Shown: positions 32,275 through 42,328 of the stretch, piece by piece
Numbering within the stretch: the first letter of the stretch is position 1
Layout: each line of letters starts with the position of its first letter
Source of the DNA: Halomarina pelagica
GTDB taxonomy: Archaea; Halobacteriota; Halobacteria; Halobacteriales; Haloarculaceae
Direction: 5' to 3'
Assembly (NCBI RefSeq): GCF_024228315.1
Contig: NZ_CP100454.1
Location: forward strand, 1,426,001-1,490,000
DNA length: 64,000 nt
Made by a program: the position numbers and the translations under genes
Notes under the pieces: model-generated
Database searches by the model: none
The model's input: only the letters and a program-made list of their open reading frames with translations
What the model was told of the DNA's origin: nothing

Positions 32275-34089
32275 ATGTCTCACACGATCGATGATGAGGC
32301 TGAATCGGACGGCGGCGGGCGGTCGGGGCTCTCCAGGCGGACGCTGTTGAAGGCCGCCGGGACGGCCGGCGTCGCCTCGCTGACGCCGCTCGTCGGCGTC
32401 GGGTCGGCCGCCGCGGCGCGCATCGACGCATCGCTCGACACGGCGACCGACGCCCTCCAGGAGGTGCTCGTCGTCTTCGACGCGAACGCCGACGTGGACC
32501 GCCTCCGACACCTCGATCTGGAGAAGGGGTATCACCGGTTCGAGGTGCTCCCGATCGGCTACACGGCGCTGACGGGCGCGCAGATCGAGACGGTCGCCGC
32601 GTGGCCGGAGGTCCGGTACGTGCAGGCCAACCGGGAACTCGAGTACTACAACGACGACGCGCGGGCGACGACTCGCGCCGGTGCCGTCCAGTCGGACCTC
32701 GGCTACACCGGCGAGCGCGCCCACGCCGTCGTGATCGACTCGGGCGTCGACGGCGACCACCCCGACCTCCGCGACGACCTCGCGGCGAACTGGCGGTACG
32801 TAAATCCCCTCTCGAGCGGCGAGGACACGACGTGGGTCGAGGCCGGGAGCGTCGACACCGACGACAACGGCCACGGCACCCACTGCTCCGGGTCCATCAC
32901 CGGGTCCGGCGCGGCGTCCGACGGGCGGTACCGCGGGATGGCTCCGGACGCCGCGCTCACCGTCTACTCCGCCGGTCTCGCGCTGTTCATCGTCAAGCCC
33001 GTCGCCGCGTACGACCACCTGCTCGCGCGCGTCCGCGACGGCGAGGCGGACGTGCAGGTCGTCTCGAACTCGTGGGGCGGCGGCGACGGCACCGACTTCG
33101 ATCCGGACGACGCGGTCAACGTCGCCACCTGGGAGGCGTACAGGGAGGGGATCCTCTCGGTGTTCGCGGCGAGCAACTCCGGCCCAGACACCGACACACT
33201 CAACCAGTACGCGACCGCGCCGCACGTGCTCGGCGTCGCGGCCACCGACGACGAGAAGCGCGTCACCGACTTCTCCTCGCGCGGGCGGAAACCGAGCTAC
33301 GACGGCCCAACGAACTACGACCGGAAGACGGCGCTGCGCAACCTCGAGGCGTACTACGCCGCCGATAAGACCGAGACCGAGGTCGATTCGGGCTCCCACT
33401 CGGGGACCGTGACGGCGACCGCGAGCGAGTACCACCGCTGGGACGCACCGAAGCGGGCCGGCTACGTCGAGGCGACGCTCTCGTGGACGCCGAGCGCGGA
33501 GGACGTCGACTTCTACCTGCGCGAGGGATCGCGGGACGGCCCCGTCGTCGCCAGCGGCGCGACGCTCGAGGAACCGGAGACGCTCTCGGGCGCGATCGAG
33601 GGCGGCACCGCCTACTACTTCGAGGTCCGACCCTACGCGACCGTCGCGGCCGACTACGGGATCGAGTTCACCGCCTACGAGGGCGTGAAACGGGACGTGA
33701 CGCCGAGCGGGATCTACCGCCCCGGCGTCGGCACGCCCGGAAAGCTGGTGATGAGCACGCTCGCGCCCACCGACCCCCTGCAAGCGTACGGCGCGACCGG
33801 CGGCGAGGCCGACGCCGAACCGTACTACGGCCGCATCAGCGGGACGAGCATGGCCTGCCCGGTCGCGGCGGGCTGTGCGACGCTGCTCGTGGACGCCGCC
33901 CGGGAGAACGGCGTCGCGTTCGAGCCGATCGACGTGCTGAACACGCTCGAGGCGACGGCCGAGGACGTCCACGAGAGCTACGTGCCCTGGTCCATCGGCG
34001 CGGGCTTCGTCGACGCCTACGCCGCCGTCGAGCGCGCCGCGGACGGGAAGTGGGCCTCCTTCGGGGAGGTGAAACTGGTCGATGAGTGA
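32275..34089 (+). CDS. Tat-exported subtilisin-like serine protease (S8)
   Basis: This 604-residue protein has a twin-arginine signal (LSRRTLLKAAG at about 19), an inhibitor I9-like propeptide (about 60-125) and an S8 catalytic domain. The triad is Asp155 (VVIDSGVDGDH), His200 (NGHGTHCSG) and Ser525 (GTSMACP); Asn301 (NSGPD) forms the oxyanion hole. A beta-rich insert of about 100 residues (365-470), resembling a PPC-type domain, separates the oxyanion asparagine from the serine. It should act outside the cell. The next gene overlaps its stop by 8 bp, so the two are translationally coupled. Confidence 0.93.
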   Translation: MSHTIDDEAESDGGGRSGLSRRTLLKAAGTAGVASLTPLVGVGSAAAARIDASLDTATDALQEVLVVFDANADVDRLRHLDLEKGYHRFEVLPIGYTALTGAQIETVAAWPEVRYVQANRELEYYNDDARATTRAGAVQSDLGYTGERAHAVVIDSGVDGDHPDLRDDLAANWRYVNPLSSGEDTTWVEAGSVDTDDNGHGTHCSGSITGSGAASDGRYRGMAPDAALTVYSAGLALFIVKPVAAYDHLLARVRDGEADVQVVSNSWGGGDGTDFDPDDAVNVATWEAYREGILSVFAASNSGPDTDTLNQYATAPHVLGVAATDDEKRVTDFSSRGRKPSYDGPTNYDRKTALRNLEAYYAADKTETEVDSGSHSGTVTATASEYHRWDAPKRAGYVEATLSWTPSAEDVDFYLREGSRDGPVVASGATLEEPETLSGAIEGGTAYYFEVRPYATVAADYGIEFTAYEGVKRDVTPSGIYRPGVGTPGKLVMSTLAPTDPLQAYGATGGEADAEPYYGRISGTSMACPVAAGCATLLVDAARENGVAFEPIDVLNTLEATAEDVHESYVPWSIGAGFVDAYAAVERAADGKWASFGEVKLVDE

Positions 34090-35695
34090 CCGCTCGACCC
34101 CCCGGCCGCGCGTCGGTCGGCGTCGGTTCCTGCGGGCTGTCGGCGCGGGGACGGCCGCGCTCGCCGCCGCGACCGGCCCCGTGAGCGCCCACGAGTGGAG
34201 CGGCGCGACGAGCGACACCTCGACAGAGGGCGATCACGACCACGGCGACGCGACGCTCCACGGCGCGTCGAGCAACGTCGAACTCGTCGGCTACCACAGC
34301 CTCGGCGGGGTCGGCCCCGCGAGCGAGAGCGGCTCGCCCGACAGCCCCCACTACGGGGCCATCACGGAACTCCGCGTCCGCGGCGACTACGCCTACGTGG
34401 GCGTCTTCTCCTCCGACGACCCGACGAACGACCGCGGGATGGCGATCCTCGACGTGAGCGAGTTCAACGCCGCCGGGACGCCGAGGGAGCTTCGGGAGGC
34501 CGAACTCTCGGTGGTCTCGTTCCTGCGCAACGACAACCCCGCGTCGGCGGTGATGGACGTGAAGGTGAGCGACGACGGGCGATACGCCTTCCTCTCGAAG
34601 CAGCCCTACACGGCGCTGTTCGAGGAGACCGACCCCACCCCCGGGACCGACGGCGAGTCCGCGAGCGTCAGCGCCAGCGCGCTCCAGGCGGTGGACGTGA
34701 GCGACCCCGCACACCCCCGCGTCGTCGGCACCTACGACGCCTGGGACACCGGGCCGCACAACGCCACCTACCACCGCATCCGTGGGAGGGAATACCTCTT
34801 CGCGGTGAAGGACCTCAACGACGGCACCGCGGGGCTGTACGTCTTCGAGTTCGACCGCGCCACGGGCGCGATCCTGCCGGTCAACCGGTGGACCGTCGAC
34901 GGGAACCTACCGTCGGTCGGCGACGGCGGCCTCACCTACGTCCACGACGTAACGGTGCAGGACGACCCCCGACTCGGCGTGCCGGTGGGCTACCTCTCCT
35001 ACTGGGACGCGGGGCTGTACGCGCTCGACCTCTCCGATCCGACCGACGTCTCGGTACTCGGCCACTACTCGATGAACGCCGCCCACTACGCCGAGTCCGC
35101 GCCGGCGTTCGTGGACGGGACGCGCGTCGTCGTCGCCGGCCAGGAGATATCGAGCGTCGCGGACGGCTCGAGCGGGAAGCTCTACCTCCTCGACGCCGAC
35201 GGCCTCGACGACGGGTTCGACGGCGAGGACAACGTCGAGCGGCTGGCCGAGTGGGAGTGGCGCTCGAACGTCACCTTCGAGAACTTCACGCTCAGCCCGC
35301 ACAACTTCCAGGTGACCGCCGACGGCTACGTCCACCTGGGCCACTACCACGGCGGGACGCGCTTCCTCGAGATCGAGCGCGACCCGTGGGCGCTGACCGA
35401 GCGGGGGTACTTCCGGCGCGCCCGGGACGTGCCCGAAGCGTCGAAGATGGAGGGGCTGAACAGCGCCGCGCCGTTCACCTGGTGCGCCGTCGAGCACGAA
35501 GGCGTCACCTACGCCGCCGACGTCAACACCGGCGTCTACGCGCTCCGGTTCGCCCCCGACAGCGGCGGCGACCTGAAGGGCGCGGGTGTGGGGGCCGTCG
35601 CCGCGGGCATCGCCGGCCTCGGCGGCCTGCTCTACCGCCGGGGGAGCGACGCGAGAGGCGCGCCGTCGGGGCCGTTCGACCGAGGGTGGAGGTGA
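34082..35695 (+). CDS. Tat-exported LVIVD-repeat beta-propeller protein with C-terminal anchor
   Basis: This 537-residue protein starts with GRRRFLRAVGAG, a twin-arginine signal. A seven-bladed propeller of LVIVD-type repeats follows; recurring blade ends include MAILDVSEFN, LQAVDVSDPAHPRVV and LYALDLSDPTDVSV, with several histidines (for example GPHNATYH and SPHNFQ) near blade tops. A glycine-rich membrane segment near 505-525 could anchor it. Propellers of this type serve in binding. Co-translation with the upstream subtilase suggests a shared extracellular role, perhaps as partner or docking protein. Confidence 0.87.
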   Translation: MSDRSTPRPRVGRRRFLRAVGAGTAALAAATGPVSAHEWSGATSDTSTEGDHDHGDATLHGASSNVELVGYHSLGGVGPASESGSPDSPHYGAITELRVRGDYAYVGVFSSDDPTNDRGMAILDVSEFNAAGTPRELREAELSVVSFLRNDNPASAVMDVKVSDDGRYAFLSKQPYTALFEETDPTPGTDGESASVSASALQAVDVSDPAHPRVVGTYDAWDTGPHNATYHRIRGREYLFAVKDLNDGTAGLYVFEFDRATGAILPVNRWTVDGNLPSVGDGGLTYVHDVTVQDDPRLGVPVGYLSYWDAGLYALDLSDPTDVSVLGHYSMNAAHYAESAPAFVDGTRVVVAGQEISSVADGSSGKLYLLDADGLDDGFDGEDNVERLAEWEWRSNVTFENFTLSPHNFQVTADGYVHLGHYHGGTRFLEIERDPWALTERGYFRRARDVPEASKMEGLNSAAPFTWCAVEHEGVTYAADVNTGVYALRFAPDSGGDLKGAGVGAVAAGIAGLGGLLYRRGSDARGAPSGPFDRGWR

Positions 35696-35710
35696 GGCGG
35701 TCCCGACGAT

Positions 35711-37150
35711 CTACGGCTGCGTGAGCGTCACGTCGCCGAAGCCCGACAGCGACCCGGACTCCGCCCGCTCGACGGCGTCCAGCGCGTCGACGAACCCCGC
35801 GCCGATGCTGGCGGGCGTGTAGGCCTCGCGGGCCTCGTAGGCCGTCGCCTCGAGCGTGTTCAGCACGTCGATCGGCGCGGGGTCGCTCCCCGTCGCCTCC
35901 CGGTAGGCGTCGACGACGAGGGCGGCCGTCCCGCTCACGACCGGACAGGACATCGAGGTGCCGCTGATCGCCGCGTAGTAGAGGTCGCCGTCGGGGCTCG
36001 TCGCGTTCAGCACGTCGAGCGGCGACATCGTGCTCACGACCTGATTACCGGGCGCGCCGACGCCGTTCCGGTAGAGCCCGACGGGGCCGGAGACGTCCTC
36101 GCCGGCGTAGTGCGCCCGGAGGTTGTCGAGGGCGGTCTTCCGGTCGTAGTTCGCCTCGGAGTCGGCCGACCGGCCGCGCGAGGAGAAGTCGGTGACGGCC
36201 TTCGCGTCGTCCGTCGCGGCGATCGAGAGGACGTGCGGGGCCTTCGCGTAGTCGTTGAGGGTGTCGTGGTCGGGGCCGGAGTTGCCCGCCGAGAACACCG
36301 GCAGCAGGTCGGCCTCGAACGCCCGCCAGGTGGCCGTCTGGAGCGCGCCGTCGGGGTTGTAGTCGTCGGCGCTGGCCGACCCGTAGGAGTTCGAGACGAT
36401 CGACACCTCGTCGGCGTGGTTGGCGAGGACGTGGTCGTACGCCGCCGTCGCCTTCAGGATGCTGAGCGCCGCGCCCGACGAGTAGACGGTGAGCGCGGCC
36501 TCGGGGGCCATCCCCCGGTACTGTCCGTCGCTCGCGGAGCCGTCGCCCGCGACGGTCCCGGAGACGTGCGTCCCGTGGCCGATGTCGTCGGAGTCGAGGC
36601 TCCCGACGGGCACCCACAGCGTCGGCTCCGTGAGGGGGCTGCCCACCCAGCGGTAGTTGTTCGCCACGTTCGCCGCGAGGTCGGGGTGGTCGCCGTCGAC
36701 GCCGGAGTCCACGACCGCGACGTGGACCCCCTCGCCGGCGTACCCGAGATCCGACTGCACCTGCGCCACCTTCGTCACCTCCCGCGCGTCGTCGTTGTGG
36801 TAGTCGAGTTCGCGGTTGGCCTCGACGTAGCGGACGCCCTCCTCGGCGGCCAGCGACTCGATCTGCGGCCCCGTCAGGAGCGTGTACGCGACGGGAAGTA
36901 CGTCGAACTCGAGGACCCCCTCCGCGAGGTCGAGCGAGTCGAGCAGCGAGAAGTCCGCGCGGCTCTCGAACACCACGAGCACCTCCTGTAGCGCGTCGCT
37001 CGCGAGGTCGAGCGTGTCGTCCACGGGATCGAGTTCGAGCGCGCTCGCGCGCCCCGCCCCGAGGGGGAGGAGCGACGCGGTCCCGAGCGCTCCGGCGGTC
37101 TTCAGCGCGGTTCGTCGCGAGATCGATCGAAACGGTGTGTCGTCGGTCAT
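35711..37150 (-). CDS. Tat-exported subtilisin-like serine protease (S8), paralogue
   Basis: This 479-residue protein has a twin-arginine signal (ISRRTALKTAG), a propeptide-like region (about 50-120) and a compact S8 domain. Catalytic residues are Asp148 (VVDSGVDGDH), His192 (GHGTHVSG), Asn290 (NSGPD) and Ser399 (GTSMSCP). It is closely similar to the protein at 32275-34089 but lacks the 100-residue insert, and points the opposite way, so it is a tandem-inverted paralogue. The ATG at 37150 was chosen; a TTG at 37216 is in frame and lies nearer the expected distance from an AT-rich box at 37236-37250. Confidence 0.92.
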   Translation of the reverse strand: MTDDTPFRSISRRTALKTAGALGTASLLPLGAGRASALELDPVDDTLDLASDALQEVLVVFESRADFSLLDSLDLAEGVLEFDVLPVAYTLLTGPQIESLAAEEGVRYVEANRELDYHNDDAREVTKVAQVQSDLGYAGEGVHVAVVDSGVDGDHPDLAANVANNYRWVGSPLTEPTLWVPVGSLDSDDIGHGTHVSGTVAGDGSASDGQYRGMAPEAALTVYSSGAALSILKATAAYDHVLANHADEVSIVSNSYGSASADDYNPDGALQTATWRAFEADLLPVFSAGNSGPDHDTLNDYAKAPHVLSIAATDDAKAVTDFSSRGRSADSEANYDRKTALDNLRAHYAGEDVSGPVGLYRNGVGAPGNQVVSTMSPLDVLNATSPDGDLYYAAISGTSMSCPVVSGTAALVVDAYREATGSDPAPIDVLNTLEATAYEAREAYTPASIGAGFVDALDAVERAESGSLSGFGDVTLTQP

Positions 37151-37364
37151 GAGATTCGGTCGACGCGGAGGCCCCGATCGGTCGTGGCCGGCCCACGCCG
37201 GAGCCTCGATCGTCAATCGATTCAGAGTTTCGCAGGCTAAAATAAAAACTCCCGGAACAGTGTGGTGTGGGACACCGTCAGTCCGGACGAACGTATCCGT
37301 CGACGGACGACCCGGACCCCTCGGCGGGACCGCACGCCGGTCGGAGGATCGTCCGCGCGGCCGG

Positions 37365-40217
37365 TCAGAGGTCCGTGTTCGCGCCCGCGACGAGGTTCGC
37401 GTCGCTGGTTCCCGCCACGTCGACCCAGCCGTCGCCCGCGTTCACCTGCATCGGGCCGAACGTATACGAGCCCGTGTAGGTCAGTCCGTCCGGGGCCTCC
37501 GCGAAGTAGGTGTAGTCGCTCCCCGCGTCCGCCGCGGCCTCGCCTCGGAAGTAGACGTACGTCGCGCCCTCGCCTTCCTCGACGCGCTCGATGTCGGGCG
37601 AGGCGTCGGTGAGAACGGTCCAGTCAGCGGGCACGACGTCGCGGACCGCGACGGTCTCCGATGGGTTCACCGCCAGGTCGACCCGGTTCGTCTGCCCGCC
37701 GGTGAAGGCGCTCCCGTCGTCCGTGCGCGTCCCGGCGACGAACAGCCCCTCTTCCACCTCGACGCCGAGGTCGAGGTGGACCCGCAGGTCGTCACCGTTG
37801 ACCGCGCCGGGGACGTTCACGAGCTTCGCGACCACGAGGACGGTTCGCTCGGGGCTGTCGCGCCCGAACGACACGGAGACGGTCGCGTTCCCGTCGAGTC
37901 CCTGCGCTCGCCCGAGGACGTTCGGCTCGCCGCGGGCCGCGGGCGACTCCGCGTCGTAGACGAACAGATCGAGATGCGGGTCGCCGGCCGCGTTCCCCTG
38001 GTCGGCCCCCGAGAGGTGAGTCGTCTCGACGGTCGCCGTGACCGTCCCCGGTCCGGCGATGACGTAGCCCGCGACGGCGCGCTCGTCGTCGGGGACGTTC
38101 AGCCCCACGGCGTCGCTCGTCGTTCCGGACAGCTCGCGGGTGACGGCGTCGACGGCCGCGCCGGGGTTGACCCGGCCGTAGCCCTCGTAGGGGTCGCGCC
38201 CGCCGAAGTCGTACGTCGGCGTCTTCACGCGGTGGTACGGCGCGGCGGTGAAGACCGTCTCGCTGGCGGTGGCGAGCAGGGTCTGTTTGAGCCGGAGGAC
38301 GTCCTCGATGCCCGTCTCCTCCGGCGCGGGCAGCGCGATGCTCGCCGGGGCGTCCTCCTCCATGGCCTGCGCGACGAGCGCCGCGACGCCCGTCGTGTAG
38401 GGCGTCGCCATCGATGTGCCCGCCTTGCCGGTGTACTCGCGGATCGGCGGCTGCTCGTCCTCGGGCGTCGTCGGGTCGCCGTTGCGCGCGGCGACGATCA
38501 GGTCGGTGACGTAGCCGCCCGGCGCGGTCACGTCCGGCTTCGTGTACGAGTCGTCCGGTTCGGGCGAGAGGAAGTCGGCGTCCTCGTCGATGGCACCGGT
38601 GCCCCCGCTCGAGTAGGCGGAGATACCGTCGAGCGGTCCCGTCGCGACGACGCTGACCGCCTCGTCGGCGACGGCGGGCGCGCCGTTCCCGTTCGCCGGC
38701 GTGGCGGCGTTGCCGGCGGCGGCGCAGGTGAGCACGCCCGCCTCGGCGATGTCCCTGATCGCGGCGGGAGTGTCGTCGAGCGTCCCCCCGGCGACACCGA
38801 GCGGGAGACCGCCGACGTAGCCCCACGACATGTTGACCGCCCGGAGGTTGAAGATGCGCGTGAAGTCCTCGGCGTAGCGCGCGAGGTCTGCCGTCGGCGC
38901 GCTGAGCCCCTGGAGGCCGAGAACGCTCTGGTTCGGCGCGACTCCGGCGTGCAGCGAGGGATCCTCGCCCGTCCGGTCGGCGGCCGTGGCGTCGGGCGCG
39001 AGGAACGCCCCGACGCCGACGCGTTCGACGTACGCCGTCGAGAGGCGGGTCCCCCCGGCCGCCTCGACGTAGACCGTGTAGGTTCCGGTCGTCTCCGCCG
39101 GGGCCTCGACGACGGCGTTGTCCCCCGTGCTCGCGTCGCTGTCGATCGACGTTCTGTCGATTTCCCGACCGTCCGGTCCCTCGATGCGGAGTTCGACGCC
39201 GGTCCCGTAGGCGCTCCCGAACACGCCCGTCCCGGCGTCCGCGTCCACCTCGTAGACCAGCGCGCCGCCGGTCAGCGACGAGAGGGCCGCCCGCGGCTCC
39301 GCCTCGATCACGCTGTCGGGGTCGATCGCGCTCGCACGGCCCGACCCGGCCATGATGGACGAGCAGTGCGTCCCGTGGCCGTTGCCGTCGCGGGGGCGGT
39401 CGTAGCTCCCGTAGCGCGAGCCGGCGTCGTACCACCCGACGGTCTTCGGCGTCTCCGCCGTCGGCTCCCCGTCGATCCCCTCGAAGACCACGCGCTCGTC
39501 GTACGTCTTCACCCGCCCCCGGATCTCGAAGTACTCGCCGGTCAGCTCGTAGGTCGTGGTCGTGTTGAGGTAGAGTTCGACGGCGTAGCGGTACCGCCGG
39601 TCGGGTTCGACCGACGCGGTGATCGTCTCCGGCATCTCGGCGGTGGCCGCGCGCTCGACGGTCTCCCAGCCGCCGTCGACCCGCCGGTCGAGTCGGAGTT
39701 CGAGGTCGTTCGCCGCGTCGGCGTTCGGCGACCACGACAGCGCGGCCTCCAGCTCGTCGACGCCCTCGCTCGGCGTCGTGAACTCGTGGTGGATCTCCTC
39801 GCCCGTCGCGAACGTGCCCGGCCCGGCCGTCCCCGAGAACGACGGCGCGTCGCCGACGGAGACGCGCTCCGTCCGGTTCCGGTCGGGTTTGGTGAGCGTC
39901 ACCTCGCCGTCCTCGACGAACGCCTGGACCCCGTTCCACGGGCCGAGGTCCGGGTGGCGCGCCTCGACGCCCGAGTCGGTGAGCGCGACCGTCCGATCCG
40001 CGCGGCCGCGATAGCCCCGTCTCCAGACGTGTCGCGCCTCGCGTGCCCGCCAGTTCAGGAACGCCCCGTCGAGCGGGGTCGCGGCGGTCGCCTCCCCGCT
40101 CGCGACGACGCCGACCGCTCCCAGCCCCGCCAGCAGTCCCGCCGCTCGGACGAACGTCCGCCGAGAGACCCCCGTCGATTCCCCTGTCCGTCGCGTGCAA
40201 TCTCCTGGTGATCGCAT
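37365..40217 (-). CDS. Large Tat-exported subtilase with inserted beta-rich domains
   Basis: This 950-residue protein begins with a twin-arginine signal (GVSRRTFVRAAG). The S8 domain is interrupted twice: Asp81 (ALTDSGVEARH) and His281 (GNGHGTHCSS) are separated by about 200 residues including a beta-rich domain, and a second insert (about 300-410) follows the histidine. Asn503 (AAGNA) and Ser602 (GTSMATP) complete the site. About 300 C-terminal residues form further beta domains with GPGTVTATVETT and LVVAKLVN-type strands. A TATA-like TTTTGTAAC (40238-40247) precedes ATG 40217. It probably degrades or processes extracellular protein. Confidence 0.92.
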   Translation of the reverse strand: MRSPGDCTRRTGESTGVSRRTFVRAAGLLAGLGAVGVVASGEATAATPLDGAFLNWRAREARHVWRRGYRGRADRTVALTDSGVEARHPDLGPWNGVQAFVEDGEVTLTKPDRNRTERVSVGDAPSFSGTAGPGTFATGEEIHHEFTTPSEGVDELEAALSWSPNADAANDLELRLDRRVDGGWETVERAATAEMPETITASVEPDRRYRYAVELYLNTTTTYELTGEYFEIRGRVKTYDERVVFEGIDGEPTAETPKTVGWYDAGSRYGSYDRPRDGNGHGTHCSSIMAGSGRASAIDPDSVIEAEPRAALSSLTGGALVYEVDADAGTGVFGSAYGTGVELRIEGPDGREIDRTSIDSDASTGDNAVVEAPAETTGTYTVYVEAAGGTRLSTAYVERVGVGAFLAPDATAADRTGEDPSLHAGVAPNQSVLGLQGLSAPTADLARYAEDFTRIFNLRAVNMSWGYVGGLPLGVAGGTLDDTPAAIRDIAEAGVLTCAAAGNAATPANGNGAPAVADEAVSVVATGPLDGISAYSSGGTGAIDEDADFLSPEPDDSYTKPDVTAPGGYVTDLIVAARNGDPTTPEDEQPPIREYTGKAGTSMATPYTTGVAALVAQAMEEDAPASIALPAPEETGIEDVLRLKQTLLATASETVFTAAPYHRVKTPTYDFGGRDPYEGYGRVNPGAAVDAVTRELSGTTSDAVGLNVPDDERAVAGYVIAGPGTVTATVETTHLSGADQGNAAGDPHLDLFVYDAESPAARGEPNVLGRAQGLDGNATVSVSFGRDSPERTVLVVAKLVNVPGAVNGDDLRVHLDLGVEVEEGLFVAGTRTDDGSAFTGGQTNRVDLAVNPSETVAVRDVVPADWTVLTDASPDIERVEEGEGATYVYFRGEAAADAGSDYTYFAEAPDGLTYTGSYTFGPMQVNAGDGWVDVAGTSDANLVAGANTDL

Positions 40218-40288
40218 CACCCGTTATCGGAGAGAGTGTTACAAAACGTACACACCTTAATTGAGAGGTGTGTCACCGGGATCGAACG

Positions 40289-42178
40289 TCACTGCGACCC
40301 CTCCGCACCGTCGAGCGCCGCCTCGACCAGCTTTCGTTCCGCGATACGGATGTGCTCGTGGAAGGTCGCCGTCGAGATGCCGAGCGCTTCCGCGATCTCC
40401 GCGCCGGTGTTGGCCCGGGGCGTCTCGAAGAACCCCGAGAGGTACGCCGTCCGCAGGACCTCGCGCTGGCGATCGGTCAACTCGTCGGCGAGCGCCGTCG
40501 CTGACTCCCGGTCGCGCGTCCGTTCGCGGCGCGCGACGAGCGTCGCCCCCGGGAAGCGACGCTGCACCGCCGTCACGACCTGCCTGACGCTCGTCCCCTT
40601 CGGGAGCAGCGCCACGATGCGACCGACGCCCTCGCTCGCGCGGGTCTCCTCGACGACGCCGCCGAAGTCGGCGAGTACGTCGGCGATCGTGGCGTCGGTG
40701 GTCACCCGGACGATCCCCCCGTCGGCGTCGGCGCGGGACACCGACGCGTCGAGCCCCCGGTCCGCGGCGAGGTCGACGACCGCCTCCGGGGAACCCCCCT
40801 CGACCCGGAGGAACTGGACGTATCGACCGTCGCCGTTCGGCACCGCGCCGACGAGTTCGACGCGCGGGACGACGCGGGAGGCCGCCACGGGGAAGACGTC
40901 CCCGTCGTCCACCCGGAACTCCACCTCGACGACGGTGTCGGCGATGAGCGCGCGCCGCCGCTCGACGGCGCTGATCGCGTAGGCGATGGTCCGGCCGAGT
41001 TCCCCGAGCACGTCGCGCTCGGTGTCGTCGAACGCGTCCGGGCGCGAGGCGTAGACGCAGAGGACGCCGTACGTGACGTCCCGGTAGCGAAGCGGGATCG
41101 CGGCGGCGGAGGCGAATCCGCGGTCGAGCGCCGCGTCCCGCCAGCGTTCGGTTCCCCGCGCGTCGGTGAGGTCCTGGGCGACCTCGACGCGCCCCGACCG
41201 CGCGGCCGTCGCGGCGGTGAGGTCGTCGGCGTCGAACGAGAGGTCGCGTCGCGCGTCGAGGTAGGAGGCACCCTCGCCGGCGTGCGCCACGGGTTCGACG
41301 CGGTCGCGCGCCGGATCGTACTCCCCGAGCCAGGCGAACCGGTAGGGTTCCTCGCCGGCGAGGCGGGCGCAGACCGACTGGACGATCTCCTCGCGCGTCG
41401 AGGCGCGCAGGAGGTCGCGGTTGACGCTCCGGATGACCTCGTTGATCCGGTTGAGCGTCCGCAGGCGGTCGGCCTGTCGTTCGAGCGTCCGCTCCCGACG
41501 CCGGCGCTCGGTGACGTCCCGACCGATACCGCAGACGCCGACGACGGTCCCCTCGTCGTCCGTCAGGGCCGTCCCGGTGAACTCGTAGGGGATGCGCTCG
41601 CCGTCGCGCGTCACGACCTTCGCCTCCGCCGTCGCGCTCCCCTCGCGGATCGCCCGCTCGATCGCGGCCGAGATCGGGACGACGTCCTCCGGCGCGACGA
41701 AGTCCGTCGGTCGCATCGCGGCGACCTCGGCGTCGTCGTACCCCGTCACCTCGGTCACCGTCCGGTTCCACGCGATGAACCGCAGGTCCGTCCCGAAGAG
41801 GAAGAAGATGTCCGCGAGTTCGTCGATCGACTCCCGGACGAGGCGATCGCGCCGCGTCCCCCGCTCGCGGCCGAGTTCCGACCGGACGACGGCGGCGACC
41901 GTCGCGGCGTCCGTCCCGGGATCGCCCGTTAGGTGAACGCAGCGGTCGGCCCCCGCCTCCAGCAGTTCTGCCGGCGTCCCCGCGGCCTCGTAGAGGGCGA
42001 CGTGCGGTCTGGTGGAGACGGCGCTCGTCAGGCCGCCGCCGGCGAGCGGGGAACCGTCGAGCAGGCAGTCGGCCGCCTCGGACGAACTGACCGCTCTGAC
42101 GTCGTGGTCGTCGTCGAGGCGACGTCGAAGCCGTTCATCCACTGGCCCGACGACCAGCGCATGAATGGTGGCTGGCAT
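40289..42178 (-). CDS. Bat-like regulator: PAS, GAF and bacterio-opsin-activator HTH
   Basis: This 629-residue protein has an N-terminal receiver-like region (about 5-105, lacking an obvious phospho-acceptor pattern), a PAS domain (about 115-225), a GAF domain (about 250-400), a bacterio-opsin-activator domain (about 410-565) and a C-terminal HTH_10 domain (LTDRQREVLRTAYLSGFFE onward, 568-625). Such proteins are haloarchaeal transcription regulators that sense light, oxygen or redox through PAS/GAF; the signal here is unknown. It is divergent from the S9 peptidase gene, and upstream of the large subtilase gene on the same strand, so either could be a target. Confidence 0.92.
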   Translation of the reverse strand: MPATIHALVVGPVDERLRRRLDDDHDVRAVSSSEAADCLLDGSPLAGGGLTSAVSTRPHVALYEAAGTPAELLEAGADRCVHLTGDPGTDAATVAAVVRSELGRERGTRRDRLVRESIDELADIFFLFGTDLRFIAWNRTVTEVTGYDDAEVAAMRPTDFVAPEDVVPISAAIERAIREGSATAEAKVVTRDGERIPYEFTGTALTDDEGTVVGVCGIGRDVTERRRRERTLERQADRLRTLNRINEVIRSVNRDLLRASTREEIVQSVCARLAGEEPYRFAWLGEYDPARDRVEPVAHAGEGASYLDARRDLSFDADDLTAATAARSGRVEVAQDLTDARGTERWRDAALDRGFASAAAIPLRYRDVTYGVLCVYASRPDAFDDTERDVLGELGRTIAYAISAVERRRALIADTVVEVEFRVDDGDVFPVAASRVVPRVELVGAVPNGDGRYVQFLRVEGGSPEAVVDLAADRGLDASVSRADADGGIVRVTTDATIADVLADFGGVVEETRASEGVGRIVALLPKGTSVRQVVTAVQRRFPGATLVARRERTRDRESATALADELTDRQREVLRTAYLSGFFETPRANTGAEIAEALGISTATFHEHIRIAERKLVEAALDGAEGSQ

Positions 42179-42328
42179 CGCCTTAGCTACGCAACCAGAC
42201 GCTTGAACGTTCCGTCTACGCGTCACCATCGCGGCTCGCGGGGATCTCCCGCCGACCGTCGGTCGTCTCGCGCGCGGCGGCGCGGCGCGGTCCCACAGAG
42301 CTACGGTCGCGCCGCGGGAGAGGTCCGC

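Noticed and set aside
36882-40211. A 1109-codon open frame on the plus strand opposite the large subtilase
   Set aside because: It is the antisense shadow of a GC-rich gene: composition is Arg/Val/Asp-rich without any domain, while the minus-strand frame has a Tat signal and a full S8 catalytic site.
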